Notes: generated by a model not told the origin, from the letters alone. A DNA stretch of 64,000 nt from Stenotrophomonas lacuserhaii (GCF_014836545.1 NZ_JACSQS010000009.1:95335-159334), one strand, 5' to 3'. Shown: positions 25,612-34,788, counted from the first letter of the stretch. Program-made: numbers and translations.

Positions 25612-27151
25612 ACCGCTTCCCTGCTGTCGCTTCGGTGCCGGCCCGTTGACCATCGAAGACGTCGTCGCGCTGGCCGACCGCCGCGCGCAGGCCGTGCTCG
25701 ACGATGCGCCCGGGTTCCGCGCCCGCATCCAGCGCGGCGCGGATTTCCTCGACCGCCTGCTGCGCGAGGACGGGGTGGTCTACGGGGTGACGACCGGCTA
25801 CGGGGATTCCTGCACCACGGTGATCCCGCCTTCGCTGGTGGCCGAACTGCCGCACCATCTGTACACCTACCATGGCTGTGGGCTGGGTCGTTTCCTGGAC
25901 GCACAGGAAACGCGCGCGGTGCTGGCGGCGCGGCTGGCGTCACTGTCGCAGGGCATGTCCGGCACCAGCGTGGCGCTGCTCGAAGGCCTCGCCACCCTGC
26001 TGCAGCATGACGTGCTGCCGCGCATTCCCGCGGAGGGTTCGGTCGGTGCAAGCGGCGACCTGACCCCGCTGTCCTACGTGGCGGCGGTGCTGTGCGGTGA
26101 GCGCGAGGTGCTGTTCGAAGGCAGTGTGCAGCCCGCCGCCGAGGTACTGCCGCGGATCGGCATGCAGCCGTTGCGGCTGCGGCCGAAGGAAGGACTGGCG
26201 CTGATGAATGGCACGGCGGTGATGACCGGCCTGGCCTGCCTGGCCTGGCAGCGCGCGGATTACCTGTGCCGCCTGGCCACGCGCCTGACCGCCTTCAACG
26301 TGCTGGCCAGCGATGGCAACGCGCACCATTTCGACGAAACGCTGTTCGCAGCCAAGCCACACCCAGGCCAGGCGCGCATCGCAGCGCGCCTGCGTGTCGA
26401 TCTGCACAGCGATCGCCCGCCGCGCAACGAACAGCGCCTGCAGGACCGTTACTCGCTGCGCTGCGCCCCGCATGTCATCGGCGTACTGGAAGACACGCTG
26501 CCGTTCCTGCGCCAGTTGATCGAGACCGAGCTCAACAGCGCCAACGACAACCCGCTGATCGACCCGGACGAAGAACGCGTCCTGCACGGCGGCCACTTCT
26601 ACGGCGGGCATATCGCGCTGGCGATGGACACGCTGAAGAACACCGTGGCCAACCTGGCCGACCTGTTGGATCGCCAGCTGGCGCTGCTGGTGGATGCGCG
26701 TTACAGCCACGGCCTGCCGGCGAACCTGTCCGCTGCGACCGGTCCGCGTGCCGCCATCAACCATGGCCTGAAGGCGCTGCAGATCAGCGTCTCGGCGTGG
26801 ACCGCCGAGGCGCTGAAGAACACCCTGCCGGCGTCGGTATTCTCGCGTTCCACCGAATGCCACAACCAGGACAAGGTCAGCATGGGCACCATCGCCGCGC
26901 GCGACTGCCTGCGGGTGATCGAACTTACCGAACAGGTGGTCGCCGGCATGCTGATCGCCGCACGCCAGGCGGTGGCCCTGCGCCAGCGGGTCGGCCTGCA
27001 GGCGCAGCTGCAGGGTGAGCTGGCCGCTATGCACGATGACATCAGCCAGCGCATCACGCTGATCGAAGAAGACCGCGCGCTGGATGGCGAGCTGCGCCAA
27101 CTGCTGCAGGCCATCCGCAGCCGTCAGTGGGAGCTGTATCCCGATGCATGA
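25601..27151 (+). CDS. HAL/TAL-type aromatic amino acid ammonia-lyase
   Basis: 516 aa MIO enzyme. The cofactor-forming triad is in GSVGASGDLTPLSY (Ala150-Ser151-Gly152) and the catalytic Tyr in VYGVTTGYG (Tyr61). Other family phrases are LALMNGTAVMTGLA, NSANDNPLI and SVFSRSTECHNQDKVSMG. Such enzymes deaminate His, Tyr or Phe without other cofactors. In this locus a Tyr or Phe lyase would supply a 4-hydroxycinnamate-type or cinnamate starter. The two substrate-selectivity positions read Tyr90-His91 by my alignment, neither the Ser-His of histidine lyases nor the His-Leu of Rhodobacter TAL. No hutU, hutI or hutG genes are nearby, which argues against histidine catabolism. Confidence 0.88.
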   Translation: MPIEPLPCCRFGAGPLTIEDVVALADRRAQAVLDDAPGFRARIQRGADFLDRLLREDGVVYGVTTGYGDSCTTVIPPSLVAELPHHLYTYHGCGLGRFLDAQETRAVLAARLASLSQGMSGTSVALLEGLATLLQHDVLPRIPAEGSVGASGDLTPLSYVAAVLCGEREVLFEGSVQPAAEVLPRIGMQPLRLRPKEGLALMNGTAVMTGLACLAWQRADYLCRLATRLTAFNVLASDGNAHHFDETLFAAKPHPGQARIAARLRVDLHSDRPPRNEQRLQDRYSLRCAPHVIGVLEDTLPFLRQLIETELNSANDNPLIDPDEERVLHGGHFYGGHIALAMDTLKNTVANLADLLDRQLALLVDARYSHGLPANLSAATGPRAAINHGLKALQISVSAWTAEALKNTLPASVFSRSTECHNQDKVSMGTIAARDCLRVIELTEQVVAGMLIAARQAVALRQRVGLQAQLQGELAAMHDDISQRITLIEEDRALDGELRQLLQAIRSRQWELYPDA

Positions 27152-27560
27152 AATGGTCGAAGAGATCACCCTGGCGCCTGCCTTCCACGACTGTGACCCG
27201 ATGCAGGTGGTCTGGCATGGAAACTACTTCAAGTATTTCGAGATCGCGCGCTGCGCACTGCTGCAGCGCTATGGGTACGACTATCCGCAGATGCAGGAAT
27301 CGGGCTATCTGTGGCCGGTGGTGGATGCACGGGTCAAGTACGTGCGCCCACTGCGTTTCCAGCAGCAGGTGCGGGTGCGGGCAAGCATCGTCGAATGGGA
27401 AAACCGTTTGAAGATCAGCTATGAAATCTTCGACGCCGGCAGCGGTGAACGACTGACCCGCGCACACACCGTGCAGGTGGCCGTCGATGCCGCCAGCGGT
27501 GAAATGCAGTACCTGTGCCCGCCGATCCTGTGGCAGAAACTCGGAGTTCCCGCGCCATGA
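27144..27560 (+). CDS. apeK: Hotdog acyl thioesterase of the aryl polyene locus (ApeK-like)
   Basis: 138 aa 4-hydroxybenzoyl-CoA thioesterase-type hotdog protein. The active-site pattern FHDCDPMQVVWHGNYFKYFE, with Asp followed by GNY, is typical of the YbgC/4HBT group. It probably releases the polyene acid or clears stalled ACPs. The ATG at 27144 lies within the last codons of the ammonia-lyase gene, and the stop overlaps the next ATG (ATGA). Cytoplasmic; no signal peptide. Confidence 0.88.
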   Translation: MHEMVEEITLAPAFHDCDPMQVVWHGNYFKYFEIARCALLQRYGYDYPQMQESGYLWPVVDARVKYVRPLRFQQQVRVRASIVEWENRLKISYEIFDAGSGERLTRAHTVQVAVDAASGEMQYLCPPILWQKLGVPAP

Positions 27561-28183
27561 AGTCCCGTCATTTCCTGCGCCTGCTGGTGCTGTCCGGCCT
27601 GCTTTTCGTTTCGTTCGTGGCCGGCGCCGCCGAGGACGCGGTGCAGGCGATCGCCCGCGATGTCGCACGGCCGGCGGTGCTGCGCGGCCAGTTCAGCCAG
27701 GAAAAACAGGTCGCCGGTTTCCGCAACCCGCTGCGTTCGCAGGGCCGCTTCGTGGTGGCGCGCGAGCGCGGGGTGATCTGGACCACGCTGAAGCCTTTCC
27801 CGTCGGAAATGGTGATCACCGCCGAGCGCATCCTCAGCCGACAGCCCGATGGCACTACCCGGGTAGAGCTGGATGCACGCCAACAGCCGGCGATGCGCTC
27901 GGTCAACGCGGTCCTGTTCGCGCTGATGAGCGGCGATGTGCAGGCACTGTCCAGCCAGTTCACGGTGGATGCGCAACGCGATGCGAAGGGCTGGGCCCTG
28001 TCACTGACACCGAAGTCGCCGATGCTGGCCAAGGCCTTCAGTTCGTTGCAGCTGCGGGGTGACCGCTACGTCCGCCAGGTCGACATCGTGGAGGCCAGCA
28101 AGGACCGTACCCGCCTCACCTTCAGTGCCCTCACCGAGGCACCGGCCACGCTGGCGGCGGACGAGGCAGCACGCCTTGACTGA
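27557..28183 (+). CDS. apeL: LolA-like outer-membrane lipoprotein carrier domain protein (ApeL-like)
   Basis: 208 aa with a signal peptide (LLVLSGLLFVSFVAGAA) and a LolA-fold mature part: LRGQFSQEKQVAGFRNPLRSQGRFVVARERGVIW is the family opening, followed by a beta-rich half-barrel. In aryl polyene loci such proteins are thought to help carry the lipidated pigment across the periplasm together with the MMPL exporter and the small lipoprotein. The ATG is fused to the thioesterase stop (ATGA). Confidence 0.88.
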   Translation: MKSRHFLRLLVLSGLLFVSFVAGAAEDAVQAIARDVARPAVLRGQFSQEKQVAGFRNPLRSQGRFVVARERGVIWTTLKPFPSEMVITAERILSRQPDGTTRVELDARQQPAMRSVNAVLFALMSGDVQALSSQFTVDAQRDAKGWALSLTPKSPMLAKAFSSLQLRGDRYVRQVDIVEASKDRTRLTFSALTEAPATLAADEAARLD

Positions 28184-28187
28184 TCGC

Positions 28188-30524
28188 ATGCCGCGCGCCG
28201 ATACCCCCCATCGCCGCTGGCGCTGGCTGGCCCTGGCCTGGCTGCTGGTGCTGCTGGCGCTGGGCGTGCAGCAGGCCCTGCAGTGGCGGCAGCATGCGCC
28301 GATCGACACCGATATCCTCGCCTTGCTGCCCCAGGATGCGCAGGACCGGCTGCTGTCGGACGTGACCCGTCGCATCGCCGATGCGAACTCGCGCGATGTG
28401 GTGGTACTGCTGGGCAGCGCGGAGGCGGCCGCTACGTTGCGCGCGCAGGCGGCCTTCGCCGATGCGATGGCAGGCGACGCCGATGCGGCGCTGCTGCAGC
28501 CCGCCGGTGCGCTCGATGGCTGGTTCGATGAGGCACGTACCTTCTACGCGCCCTACCGTGACCGCCTGTTGACCCCCGCACAGCGCGACACCCTGCAGCA
28601 CACCGCACTGGATGCGTTGGCGCAACAGGCGTTGGCCCGGCTGTACGGGCCCATGGGCGGACCACGGCTGACCGCCTGGTTGCAGGATCCGCTGGGCCTG
28701 TGGCCGGCCTGGTGGCAGCAGCAGGCGAAGGCGGCCGGCCTGCGACTGGGTGAGGACGGCCTGCTGCAGGCAGACGGAAAGCAGTGGGTGGTGCTGCGCT
28801 TTGACACCCGCGATTCGGCATTCCAGCTGGATGGCGAACCGCATATCGGCGCGCTGCTGGAACGCGCGGGGCAGGCCGCGACCGCCGCCACGCCCGGCCT
28901 GGAGATCCTGCATGCCGGGGTGCCGCTGCATGCCGAAGCCGCGGCGGTGCAGGCCAACCGCGAGATCAACACCATCGGCTGGGGCTCGCTGGCTGCGGTG
29001 CTGCTGCTGGTGTGGCTGGCGTTCCGTTCGCTGCGCCCGATCCTGCTGGTGGCGATGTCGCTGCTGGTCGGCTGCGGCGTGGCGTTGGCCGTGACCGTGC
29101 TGGTGTTCGGCAAGGTGCATCTGCTGACGCTGGTGTTCGGTGCCTCGCTGGTGGGCGTGGCCGAAGACTATGGCATCCATTGGTTCGCCTCGCGCCAGGC
29201 AGCGCCGCGGCAGAGTCGCTGGTCCCTGCTGCGCCATCTGCTGCCCGGCCTGTGGCTGGCGCTGCTGACCAGCGCCCTGGCCTATCTGGCGCTGGCGGTC
29301 ACCCCGTTCCCCGGGCTGCGCCAGATGGCACTGTTCTCGGTGGTCGGGCTGGCGGCTGCGTTCGTCACGGTGATCCTGTGGTTCCCGTGGCTGGATGGTG
29401 GAACGGTACGCCAGACGCGCTTCTCGCATTGGCTGGGCAACACGCTGCAGCGCTGGCCGCGGCTGCGCGGCCGGTCGCTGGGCGGTGTGATCGCCACGCT
29501 GTTGCTGTTCTCCGCCGGCGGCATGCTGTTCCTGCACGTGGATGATGACCTGCGCAGCCTGCAGTCTTCGCCGCCGGCGCTGATGGAACAGCAGATCCGC
29601 ATTTCGCGCCTGCTCGGCATGCCCAGCCCGGCGCAGTTCTTCCTGGTGCAGGGCGCCGATGCCGGCCAGCTGCTGCAGCGCGAAGAAGCCTTGACCGTGC
29701 GCCTGCGCGCACTGGAAGGGCAAGGCCGCATCGGCAGCCACCGCGCGCTGAGTGACTGGTTGCCGTCTCCGTCGCAGCAGGATGCCGATGCCCGGCTGGC
29801 CGCGCAGGCCGAGTCGGCCGTGCTGCAGGCGGTTGGCGCGGTCAGTGGCGAGGCGCTGCAGCGACCGACATTCGCCCGCACCCCGATCGACCTGCAGGCC
29901 TTCCTCGCTTCGCCGGCCTCGGCCCCGTTCCGTTCGTTGTGGATCGGCGCACTGGGCGAGGGCGTGGCCAGCGTGGTGCTGGTCGATGACCTGTCGCAGC
30001 CGCGTGCGTTGGCCGACCTCGACCAGGCCGGCGCCGGCCTGCCCGGCGTGCGCTGGGTCGACCGCACCGCCGATTTCTCGCGCCTGCTGGGGCATTACCG
30101 CAAGCTGATGAGCGGCATGCTGCTGGCGGGTATCGCGCTGGTGTTCGCCGCGTTGTGGTGGCGCTATCGCCGTCATGCCTGGCGGGTGATCGTGCCCACC
30201 CTGCTCGCCGGCAGCCTGACGCTTGCCGTGCTGGCCCTGCTTGGTCATCCGCTGCAGTTGTTCAACGTGCTGGCATTGATGCTGCTGCTGGGCATGGGCA
30301 TCGACTACGGCATCTTCCTGCTGGAACACCGTGGCGATCCCAGCGCCTGGGTCGCGGTGTGCGTGGGTGCGGCCAGTACCTGGCTTTCGTTCGGCCTGCT
30401 CGGGCTTTCCAACACCCCGGCGCTGCGCGCCTTCGGCATGACCCTGCTGCTCGGCATCGGCCTGGTATGGCTGCTGTCGCCGCTGTTCCGCCCCGCACCG
30501 CCTACAACGACAGGAACCCCGTGA
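28188..30524 (+). CDS. apeM: MMPL/RND-type exporter of the aryl polyene locus (ApeM-like)
   Basis: 778 aa with the two-repeat MMPL plan: one helix, a periplasmic loop of about 240 residues, five helices with the proton-relay phrase GVAEDYGIHWF, then a second helix, loop and five-helix bundle with GMGIDYGIFLLEH. It probably drives release of the pigment lipid from the inner membrane using the proton gradient. I use the ATG at 28188. A TTG at 28176 has GAGG 9 nt upstream, would overlap the previous stop and may be the true start (four more residues). Confidence 0.9.
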   Translation: MPRADTPHRRWRWLALAWLLVLLALGVQQALQWRQHAPIDTDILALLPQDAQDRLLSDVTRRIADANSRDVVVLLGSAEAAATLRAQAAFADAMAGDADAALLQPAGALDGWFDEARTFYAPYRDRLLTPAQRDTLQHTALDALAQQALARLYGPMGGPRLTAWLQDPLGLWPAWWQQQAKAAGLRLGEDGLLQADGKQWVVLRFDTRDSAFQLDGEPHIGALLERAGQAATAATPGLEILHAGVPLHAEAAAVQANREINTIGWGSLAAVLLLVWLAFRSLRPILLVAMSLLVGCGVALAVTVLVFGKVHLLTLVFGASLVGVAEDYGIHWFASRQAAPRQSRWSLLRHLLPGLWLALLTSALAYLALAVTPFPGLRQMALFSVVGLAAAFVTVILWFPWLDGGTVRQTRFSHWLGNTLQRWPRLRGRSLGGVIATLLLFSAGGMLFLHVDDDLRSLQSSPPALMEQQIRISRLLGMPSPAQFFLVQGADAGQLLQREEALTVRLRALEGQGRIGSHRALSDWLPSPSQQDADARLAAQAESAVLQAVGAVSGEALQRPTFARTPIDLQAFLASPASAPFRSLWIGALGEGVASVVLVDDLSQPRALADLDQAGAGLPGVRWVDRTADFSRLLGHYRKLMSGMLLAGIALVFAALWWRYRRHAWRVIVPTLLAGSLTLAVLALLGHPLQLFNVLALMLLLGMGIDYGIFLLEHRGDPSAWVAVCVGAASTWLSFGLLGLSNTPALRAFGMTLLLGIGLVWLLSPLFRPAPPTTTGTP

Positions 30525-30525
30525 C

Positions 30526-31074
30526 ATGAGCCGCCTGCTGCCTGCGATCCTGCTCACCCTGTTGCTCGCCGCCTGCGCCGGCCCGCCGGTGCGTACCGAT
30601 GCGGCGCTGCCGCCGCTGCGCCTGTCACCGGCCAGCCTGCAGGGAACCCTCGCTTTGCAGCAACAGCTGCATTTCCGCTTCGGTCGCGCCGAACGCGACC
30701 TGGATGCGCTGCTTGAAGCCGATGCCGACCAGGTGCAGCTGCTGGTGCAGGCGATGGGCCAGACCGGCTTCCGCGTGCAGTGGGATGGACAGAACCTGCA
30801 GGAACAGCGCGCTGCCTGGTTGCCCAGGCAGGTACGTGCCGACCGCGTGCTGGACGACCTGCAGTTCGCGCTGTGGCCGACCACGGCGATTGCCGCAGTG
30901 CTGACCGACGGCTGGCAGGTGGTCGACGATGGCCGCGTGCGCCGGCTGCAGCGTGGCGGGGTCGAGGCCCTGCGGCTGCAGCGCAACGACGATGGCAGCC
31001 TGCAGCTGGACAACCGCATCGAAGGCTATTCGTTGACCATCCGTTCGGTGCCTACCGGCGAGCAAGCCCCATGA
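30526..31074 (+). CDS. apeN: DUF3261 lipoprotein of the aryl polyene locus (ApeN-like)
   Basis: 182 aa lipoprotein with the lipobox LLAA-C (Cys17). The mature part holds LHFRFGRAERDLDALLEADADQVQLLVQAMGQTGFRVQWDG, a LolB-like pattern typical of DUF3261, and ends in a basic-acidic tail. It probably acts at the outer membrane as acceptor partner for the LolA-like carrier. The ATG follows the MMPL stop by one base and the stop overlaps the next ATG. Confidence 0.88.
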   Translation: MSRLLPAILLTLLLAACAGPPVRTDAALPPLRLSPASLQGTLALQQQLHFRFGRAERDLDALLEADADQVQLLVQAMGQTGFRVQWDGQNLQEQRAAWLPRQVRADRVLDDLQFALWPTTAIAAVLTDGWQVVDDGRVRRLQRGGVEALRLQRNDDGSLQLDNRIEGYSLTIRSVPTGEQAP

Positions 31075-32264
31075 GCGCGTCGATTTTCCTCAACGACATG
31101 GGCATCGTCTGCGCGCTCGGCGCCGGCCGCGCACCGGTCGCCGCCGGCCTGTTCGCCGACCACCCCGGTGGGCTGAGCGACTGCGACGACGTGCTGCCCG
31201 GACGCACCCTGGCGCTGGGCCGGGTGCAGGCCACGCTGTCGGATCTGTCGGCGCTGCCCACCGCGCTGCGCGGCCGCAACAATGCCTTGTTGGACCTTGC
31301 GCTGGAACAGATCGCCCCCGCCGTACAGGCCGCCATCGAGCGTTACGGTGCCGGGCGGGTCGCGGTGGTCATCGGTACCAGCACCTCCGGCATCGGCGAA
31401 ACCGAGCCGGCCCTGCGTGCGCGCGAGGAGAGCGGTCGCTGGCCGGACAGCTTCGCCTATGGCCAGCAGGAGATGGGCAGCGCGGCGGCATTCGTGCGCC
31501 ATCGCAGCGGTGCAACGGGACCGGCGTGGACGCTGTCCACTGCCTGCTCTTCAGGTGCCAAGGCGATGGCTTCGGCGGCGCGCCTGCTGCGCGCGGGCAT
31601 CGTCGAGGCGGTGATCGCCGGCGGTGCCGATTCGCTCTGCCGCTTCACCGTGGCCGGTTTCAATGCGCTGGAATCGATCTCCGCCACCCGCTGCCTGCCG
31701 TTCTCGGCAACGCGGGCGGGCATCAACATCGGCGAAGGGGCCGCGCTGTTCCTGCTGACCCGCGAGCCGGGCCCGGTACAGCTTGCCGGCTGGGGCGAAA
31801 GCTCGGACGCCCACCACATGTCCGCCCCTGAACCGAGTGGTGCCGGTGCCATCGCGGCGATGCGCGAGGCGCTGGAGCGCGCCGGCTGGGCACCGACGGA
31901 CGTGGACTACATCAACCTGCATGGCACGGCCACCCGCCACAACGATGCGATGGAATCGCGTGCGGTACATGCAGTGCTGGGCGGGCAGGTCGCGGCCAGT
32001 TCCACCAAGCCGCTGACCGGCCACGCACTGGGCGCGTCCGGGGCGATCGAAGCGGCGTTGTGCTGGATCGCGCTGGCGGACAACCCCGCCCACCGCCTGC
32101 CACCGCACTGGTGGGATGGCCAGCCTGATCCGCAGCTGCCCGCGCTGGCCCTGGTGGCGCCGGGCACCGTGGCGGCCGGCCCCCTGCAGCGCCTCCTCAG
32201 CAGTTCGTTCGCCTTTGGTGGCAGCAATGCCGTGCTGGCCCTGCAGCGGACGCCCGGCGCATGA
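31071..32264 (+). CDS. apeO: Beta-ketoacyl-ACP synthase (ApeO-like, active KS)
   Basis: 397 aa ketosynthase with an intact Cys-His-His set: STACSSGAKAMA (Cys159), LHGTATRHND and KPLTGHALGASGAIE. In described aryl polyene systems ApeO is the catalytic partner of the chain-length factor ApeC, which is the first gene of this operon. It elongates the polyene by decarboxylative condensation with malonyl-ACP. The start ATGA overlaps the lipoprotein stop, and the end overlaps the dehydratase start by 4 bp. Confidence 0.92.
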   Translation: MSASIFLNDMGIVCALGAGRAPVAAGLFADHPGGLSDCDDVLPGRTLALGRVQATLSDLSALPTALRGRNNALLDLALEQIAPAVQAAIERYGAGRVAVVIGTSTSGIGETEPALRAREESGRWPDSFAYGQQEMGSAAAFVRHRSGATGPAWTLSTACSSGAKAMASAARLLRAGIVEAVIAGGADSLCRFTVAGFNALESISATRCLPFSATRAGINIGEGAALFLLTREPGPVQLAGWGESSDAHHMSAPEPSGAGAIAAMREALERAGWAPTDVDYINLHGTATRHNDAMESRAVHAVLGGQVAASSTKPLTGHALGASGAIEAALCWIALADNPAHRLPPHWWDGQPDPQLPALALVAPGTVAAGPLQRLLSSSFAFGGSNAVLALQRTPGA

Positions 32265-32713
32265 GGATCCATCCGATCCAGGACGTGGTACCGCACCGTG
32301 GCAGCGCCCTGCTGCTGGAGCAGGTGCTGCGCTGGGACGAGGACAGCATCGAGGTGGCGCTGGTGGTCCCGGCCTCGGGCCTGTTCAACCAGGCCGACGG
32401 CGTGCCCGCCTGGATCGGCATCGAGTACATGGCACAGGCCATCGCGGCGTGGGCGGGCTGCCGCGCGCGGCGTGACGGTCGCCCGCCGCGGATCGGTTTC
32501 CTGCTTGGCAGTCGCCGCTACAGCAGCCAGGTTTCCGTGTTCCCGGCCGGTACCGCGCTGGTGGTCCACGCGCGGCGCGAACTGATGGGTGACAATGGGC
32601 TGGGAATGTTCGCCTGCCGTATCAGTGCGGGCACCGAGACATGGGTGGACGCCAACGTATCGGTGTTCGAACCGGCCGATGCGCAGGCTTACCTGGAGAG
32701 TGGAAACGCATGA
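32261..32713 (+). CDS. apeP: 3-hydroxyacyl-ACP dehydratase, hotdog fold (ApeP-like)
   Basis: 150 aa FabZ-like hotdog protein: DVVPHRGSALLLEQVLRW has the His-Arg-Gly opening of FabZ active sites, and VPAWIGIEYMAQAIAAWAG is the central helix with the Glu. It dehydrates 3-hydroxyacyl-ACP to the trans-enoyl product. In described systems ApeP works as a complex with ApeI, here found as a domain of the ligase fusion. No enoyl reductase is encoded in the operon, which fits a conjugated polyene product. Confidence 0.9.
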   Translation: MRIHPIQDVVPHRGSALLLEQVLRWDEDSIEVALVVPASGLFNQADGVPAWIGIEYMAQAIAAWAGCRARRDGRPPRIGFLLGSRRYSSQVSVFPAGTALVVHARRELMGDNGLGMFACRISAGTETWVDANVSVFEPADAQAYLESGNA

Positions 32714-33441
32714 CAGCCCATCTTGCCGTGCTGGTGACCGGTGCAAGCCGCGGCATCGGCCGCGCGATCGCCCTGCGCGCTGCCCGCGATGGCTTCGATG
32801 TGGCGGTGCACTGCCGGAGCCGCATCGACGAAGCGCAGGTCGTGGTCGCGGAGATCATCGCGATGGGCCGGCAGGCGCGCGTACTTGCCTTCGACATCAG
32901 TGACCGCGCCGCCGCGCGCACCGCGCTGGAAGCCGACGTGGCCGCCCATGGCGCGTACTACGGCGTGGTATGCAATGCCGGCATCGCCCGCGACGGAGCC
33001 TTCCCCGCGCTCAGCGAAGCGGATTGGGACCAGGTGCTGCATACCAACCTGGATGGGTTCTACAACGTGCTGCATCCGCTGGTGATGCCGATGGTGCGGC
33101 GCCGCCAGCCCGGCCGCATCGTCACCCTGGCCTCCGTGTCCGGGCTGATCGGCAACCGCGGCCAGGTCAACTACAGCGCCGCCAAGGCCGGCATCATCGG
33201 TGCCACCAAGGCGCTGGCGCTGGAACTGGCCAGTCGCCGGATCACCGTCAACTGCGTGGCACCCGGGCTGGTCGATACCGAGATGCTGGACGCCGAAGTG
33301 GTCGAGCACGCGCTCAAGCTGGTTCCCGCCGGCCGTGTCGGCACGCCGGACGAAGTAGCCGCGGCGGTATCGTTCCTGCTGTCGGCCGATGCCGGTTACA
33401 TCACCCGCCAGGTGATCTCGGTCAACGGAGGCCTGGCCTGA
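32710..33441 (+). CDS. apeQ: 3-oxoacyl-ACP reductase (ApeQ-like, FabG family)
   Basis: 243 aa short-chain dehydrogenase. The NADPH motif TGASRGIG is at residues 10-17, then CNAGIARDG and the catalytic Ser/Tyr-x3-Lys (VSGLIGNRG...NYSAAKAG). The C terminus VISVNGGLA is FabG-like. It reduces the 3-keto group of the growing chain. ATGA overlaps with the dehydratase stop, and its own stop overlaps the ApeR start (TGATG). Confidence 0.92.
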   Translation: MTAHLAVLVTGASRGIGRAIALRAARDGFDVAVHCRSRIDEAQVVVAEIIAMGRQARVLAFDISDRAAARTALEADVAAHGAYYGVVCNAGIARDGAFPALSEADWDQVLHTNLDGFYNVLHPLVMPMVRRRQPGRIVTLASVSGLIGNRGQVNYSAAKAGIIGATKALALELASRRITVNCVAPGLVDTEMLDAEVVEHALKLVPAGRVGTPDEVAAAVSFLLSADAGYITRQVISVNGGLA

Positions 33442-34691
33442 TGCAGCGCGAAGGACGCCGCGTGGTGGTTACCGGCGCAGCGGCGATCAGCCCGCTGGGG
33501 CAGGACTGGCCGAGCATCCACGCGCGCCTGCGTTCGCTGCGCAACGCCGTGCGCGCGATGCCGGAGTGGGATGTCTACGAAGGGCTGAACACCCGGCTGG
33601 CCGCACCGGCCGAGGCGTTCGAGCTGCCACCGCACTACAACCGCAAGACCACCCGTTCGATGGGGCGCGTGGCGCTGATGGCCGTGCGCGCCAGCGAACT
33701 GGCGCTGCAGCAGGCCGGCCTGATCGATCATCCGGTGCTGCATGGCGGGCGCACCGGCGTGTCCTATGGGTCCTCCGCAGGCAGCCATGAGGCGATCAGT
33801 GAGTTCGGCCGCATGCTCAACAGCTTCACCACCGCCGGCATCACCGCCACCACCTACCTGAAGATGATGAGCCATACCGCACCGGTGAACATCGGGGTGT
33901 TCTTCGGCCTGAGCGGGCGCATCCACACGACGTCCAGCGCGTGCACGTCCGGCAGCCAGGGCATCGGCGAAGCCTACGAAACGATCCGCGCCGGTCGCCA
34001 GACGGTGATGCTGGCCGGTGGCGCCGAGCAGCTGGACGCCACGGCGGCCGCGGTGTTCGACACCCTGTATGCCACCAGCGTGCGCAATGACGCGCCGCAG
34101 ACCACGCCGCGCCCGTTCGATGCCGGCCGCGATGGGCTGGTGCTGGGCGAAGGTGCCTGCACCCTGGTGCTGGAGGAGCGCCAGCATGCGCTGCAGCGCG
34201 GAGCGCCGATCCTGGCCGAAGTACGCGGCTACGGCAGCAACAGCGACGGCCAGCACGTGACCCAGCCGAGCAGCCCGACCATGGCGCGCGCCATGCAGCT
34301 GGCGCTGGACGACGCCGGTCTGGCGCCGTCGCAGATCGGTTACATCAACGCCCATGGCACGGCCACCGACCATGGTGACATTGCTGAAAGCCAGGCCACG
34401 GCCGCCGTGTTCGGGGCGGGCGTGCCGATCAGCTCGCTGAAGGGCTACGTCGGCCACATGCTGGGTGCCTGCGGCGCGTTCGAAGCCTGGCTGAGCATCG
34501 AGATGATGCGCGCGGGCTGGTTCGCCCCCACCTTGAACCTGGATCAGGTGGACCCGCGCTGCGCTCCGTTGGACCATGTTCGCGGACAAGGTCGCACGCT
34601 GCAGGTCGACCATGTGATGAGCAACAATTTCGCCTTCGGCGGGATCAACACCTCGCTGGTGTTCGCCCGTCATCCACTGGCCGAAGACTGA
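33441..34691 (+). CDS. apeR: Beta-ketoacyl-ACP synthase (ApeR-like KS)
   Basis: 416 aa FabF/FabB-type ketosynthase. The active-site Cys is in TSSACTSGSQG (Cys168), with NAHGTATDHGD and SLKGYVGHMLGACG for the two histidines. As the second active KS it is expected to carry out the first condensations on the aryl starter. Last gene of the operon; no clear rho-independent terminator follows before ycgL. Confidence 0.92.
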   Translation: MQREGRRVVVTGAAAISPLGQDWPSIHARLRSLRNAVRAMPEWDVYEGLNTRLAAPAEAFELPPHYNRKTTRSMGRVALMAVRASELALQQAGLIDHPVLHGGRTGVSYGSSAGSHEAISEFGRMLNSFTTAGITATTYLKMMSHTAPVNIGVFFGLSGRIHTTSSACTSGSQGIGEAYETIRAGRQTVMLAGGAEQLDATAAAVFDTLYATSVRNDAPQTTPRPFDAGRDGLVLGEGACTLVLEERQHALQRGAPILAEVRGYGSNSDGQHVTQPSSPTMARAMQLALDDAGLAPSQIGYINAHGTATDHGDIAESQATAAVFGAGVPISSLKGYVGHMLGACGAFEAWLSIEMMRAGWFAPTLNLDQVDPRCAPLDHVRGQGRTLQVDHVMSNNFAFGGINTSLVFARHPLAED

Positions 34692-34717
34692 ACCGCGTCC
34701 TGACATTGATGAACTTC

Positions 34718-34788
34718 GTGTCGGGAAACAACGCGTGGCGGGGATGTGCCTGGCCTGACGCCTTCCGCCGGTGACGGGTTTCCGACAC
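34718..34788. other. Spaced inverted repeat between apeR and ycgL
   Basis: GTGTCGGGAAAC (34718-34729) and GTTTCCGACAC (34778-34788) are complementary with one bulged base, about 48 nt apart. This could be a long stem in the ape transcript tail or in the ycgL leader. There is no T tract. Confidence 0.35.

Noticed and set aside
28131..31019. 962-residue antisense frame over the MMPL and lipoprotein genes
   Set aside because: Arg/Gln/His-rich shadow with no domain; the sense-strand genes have clear motifs and coupled starts.
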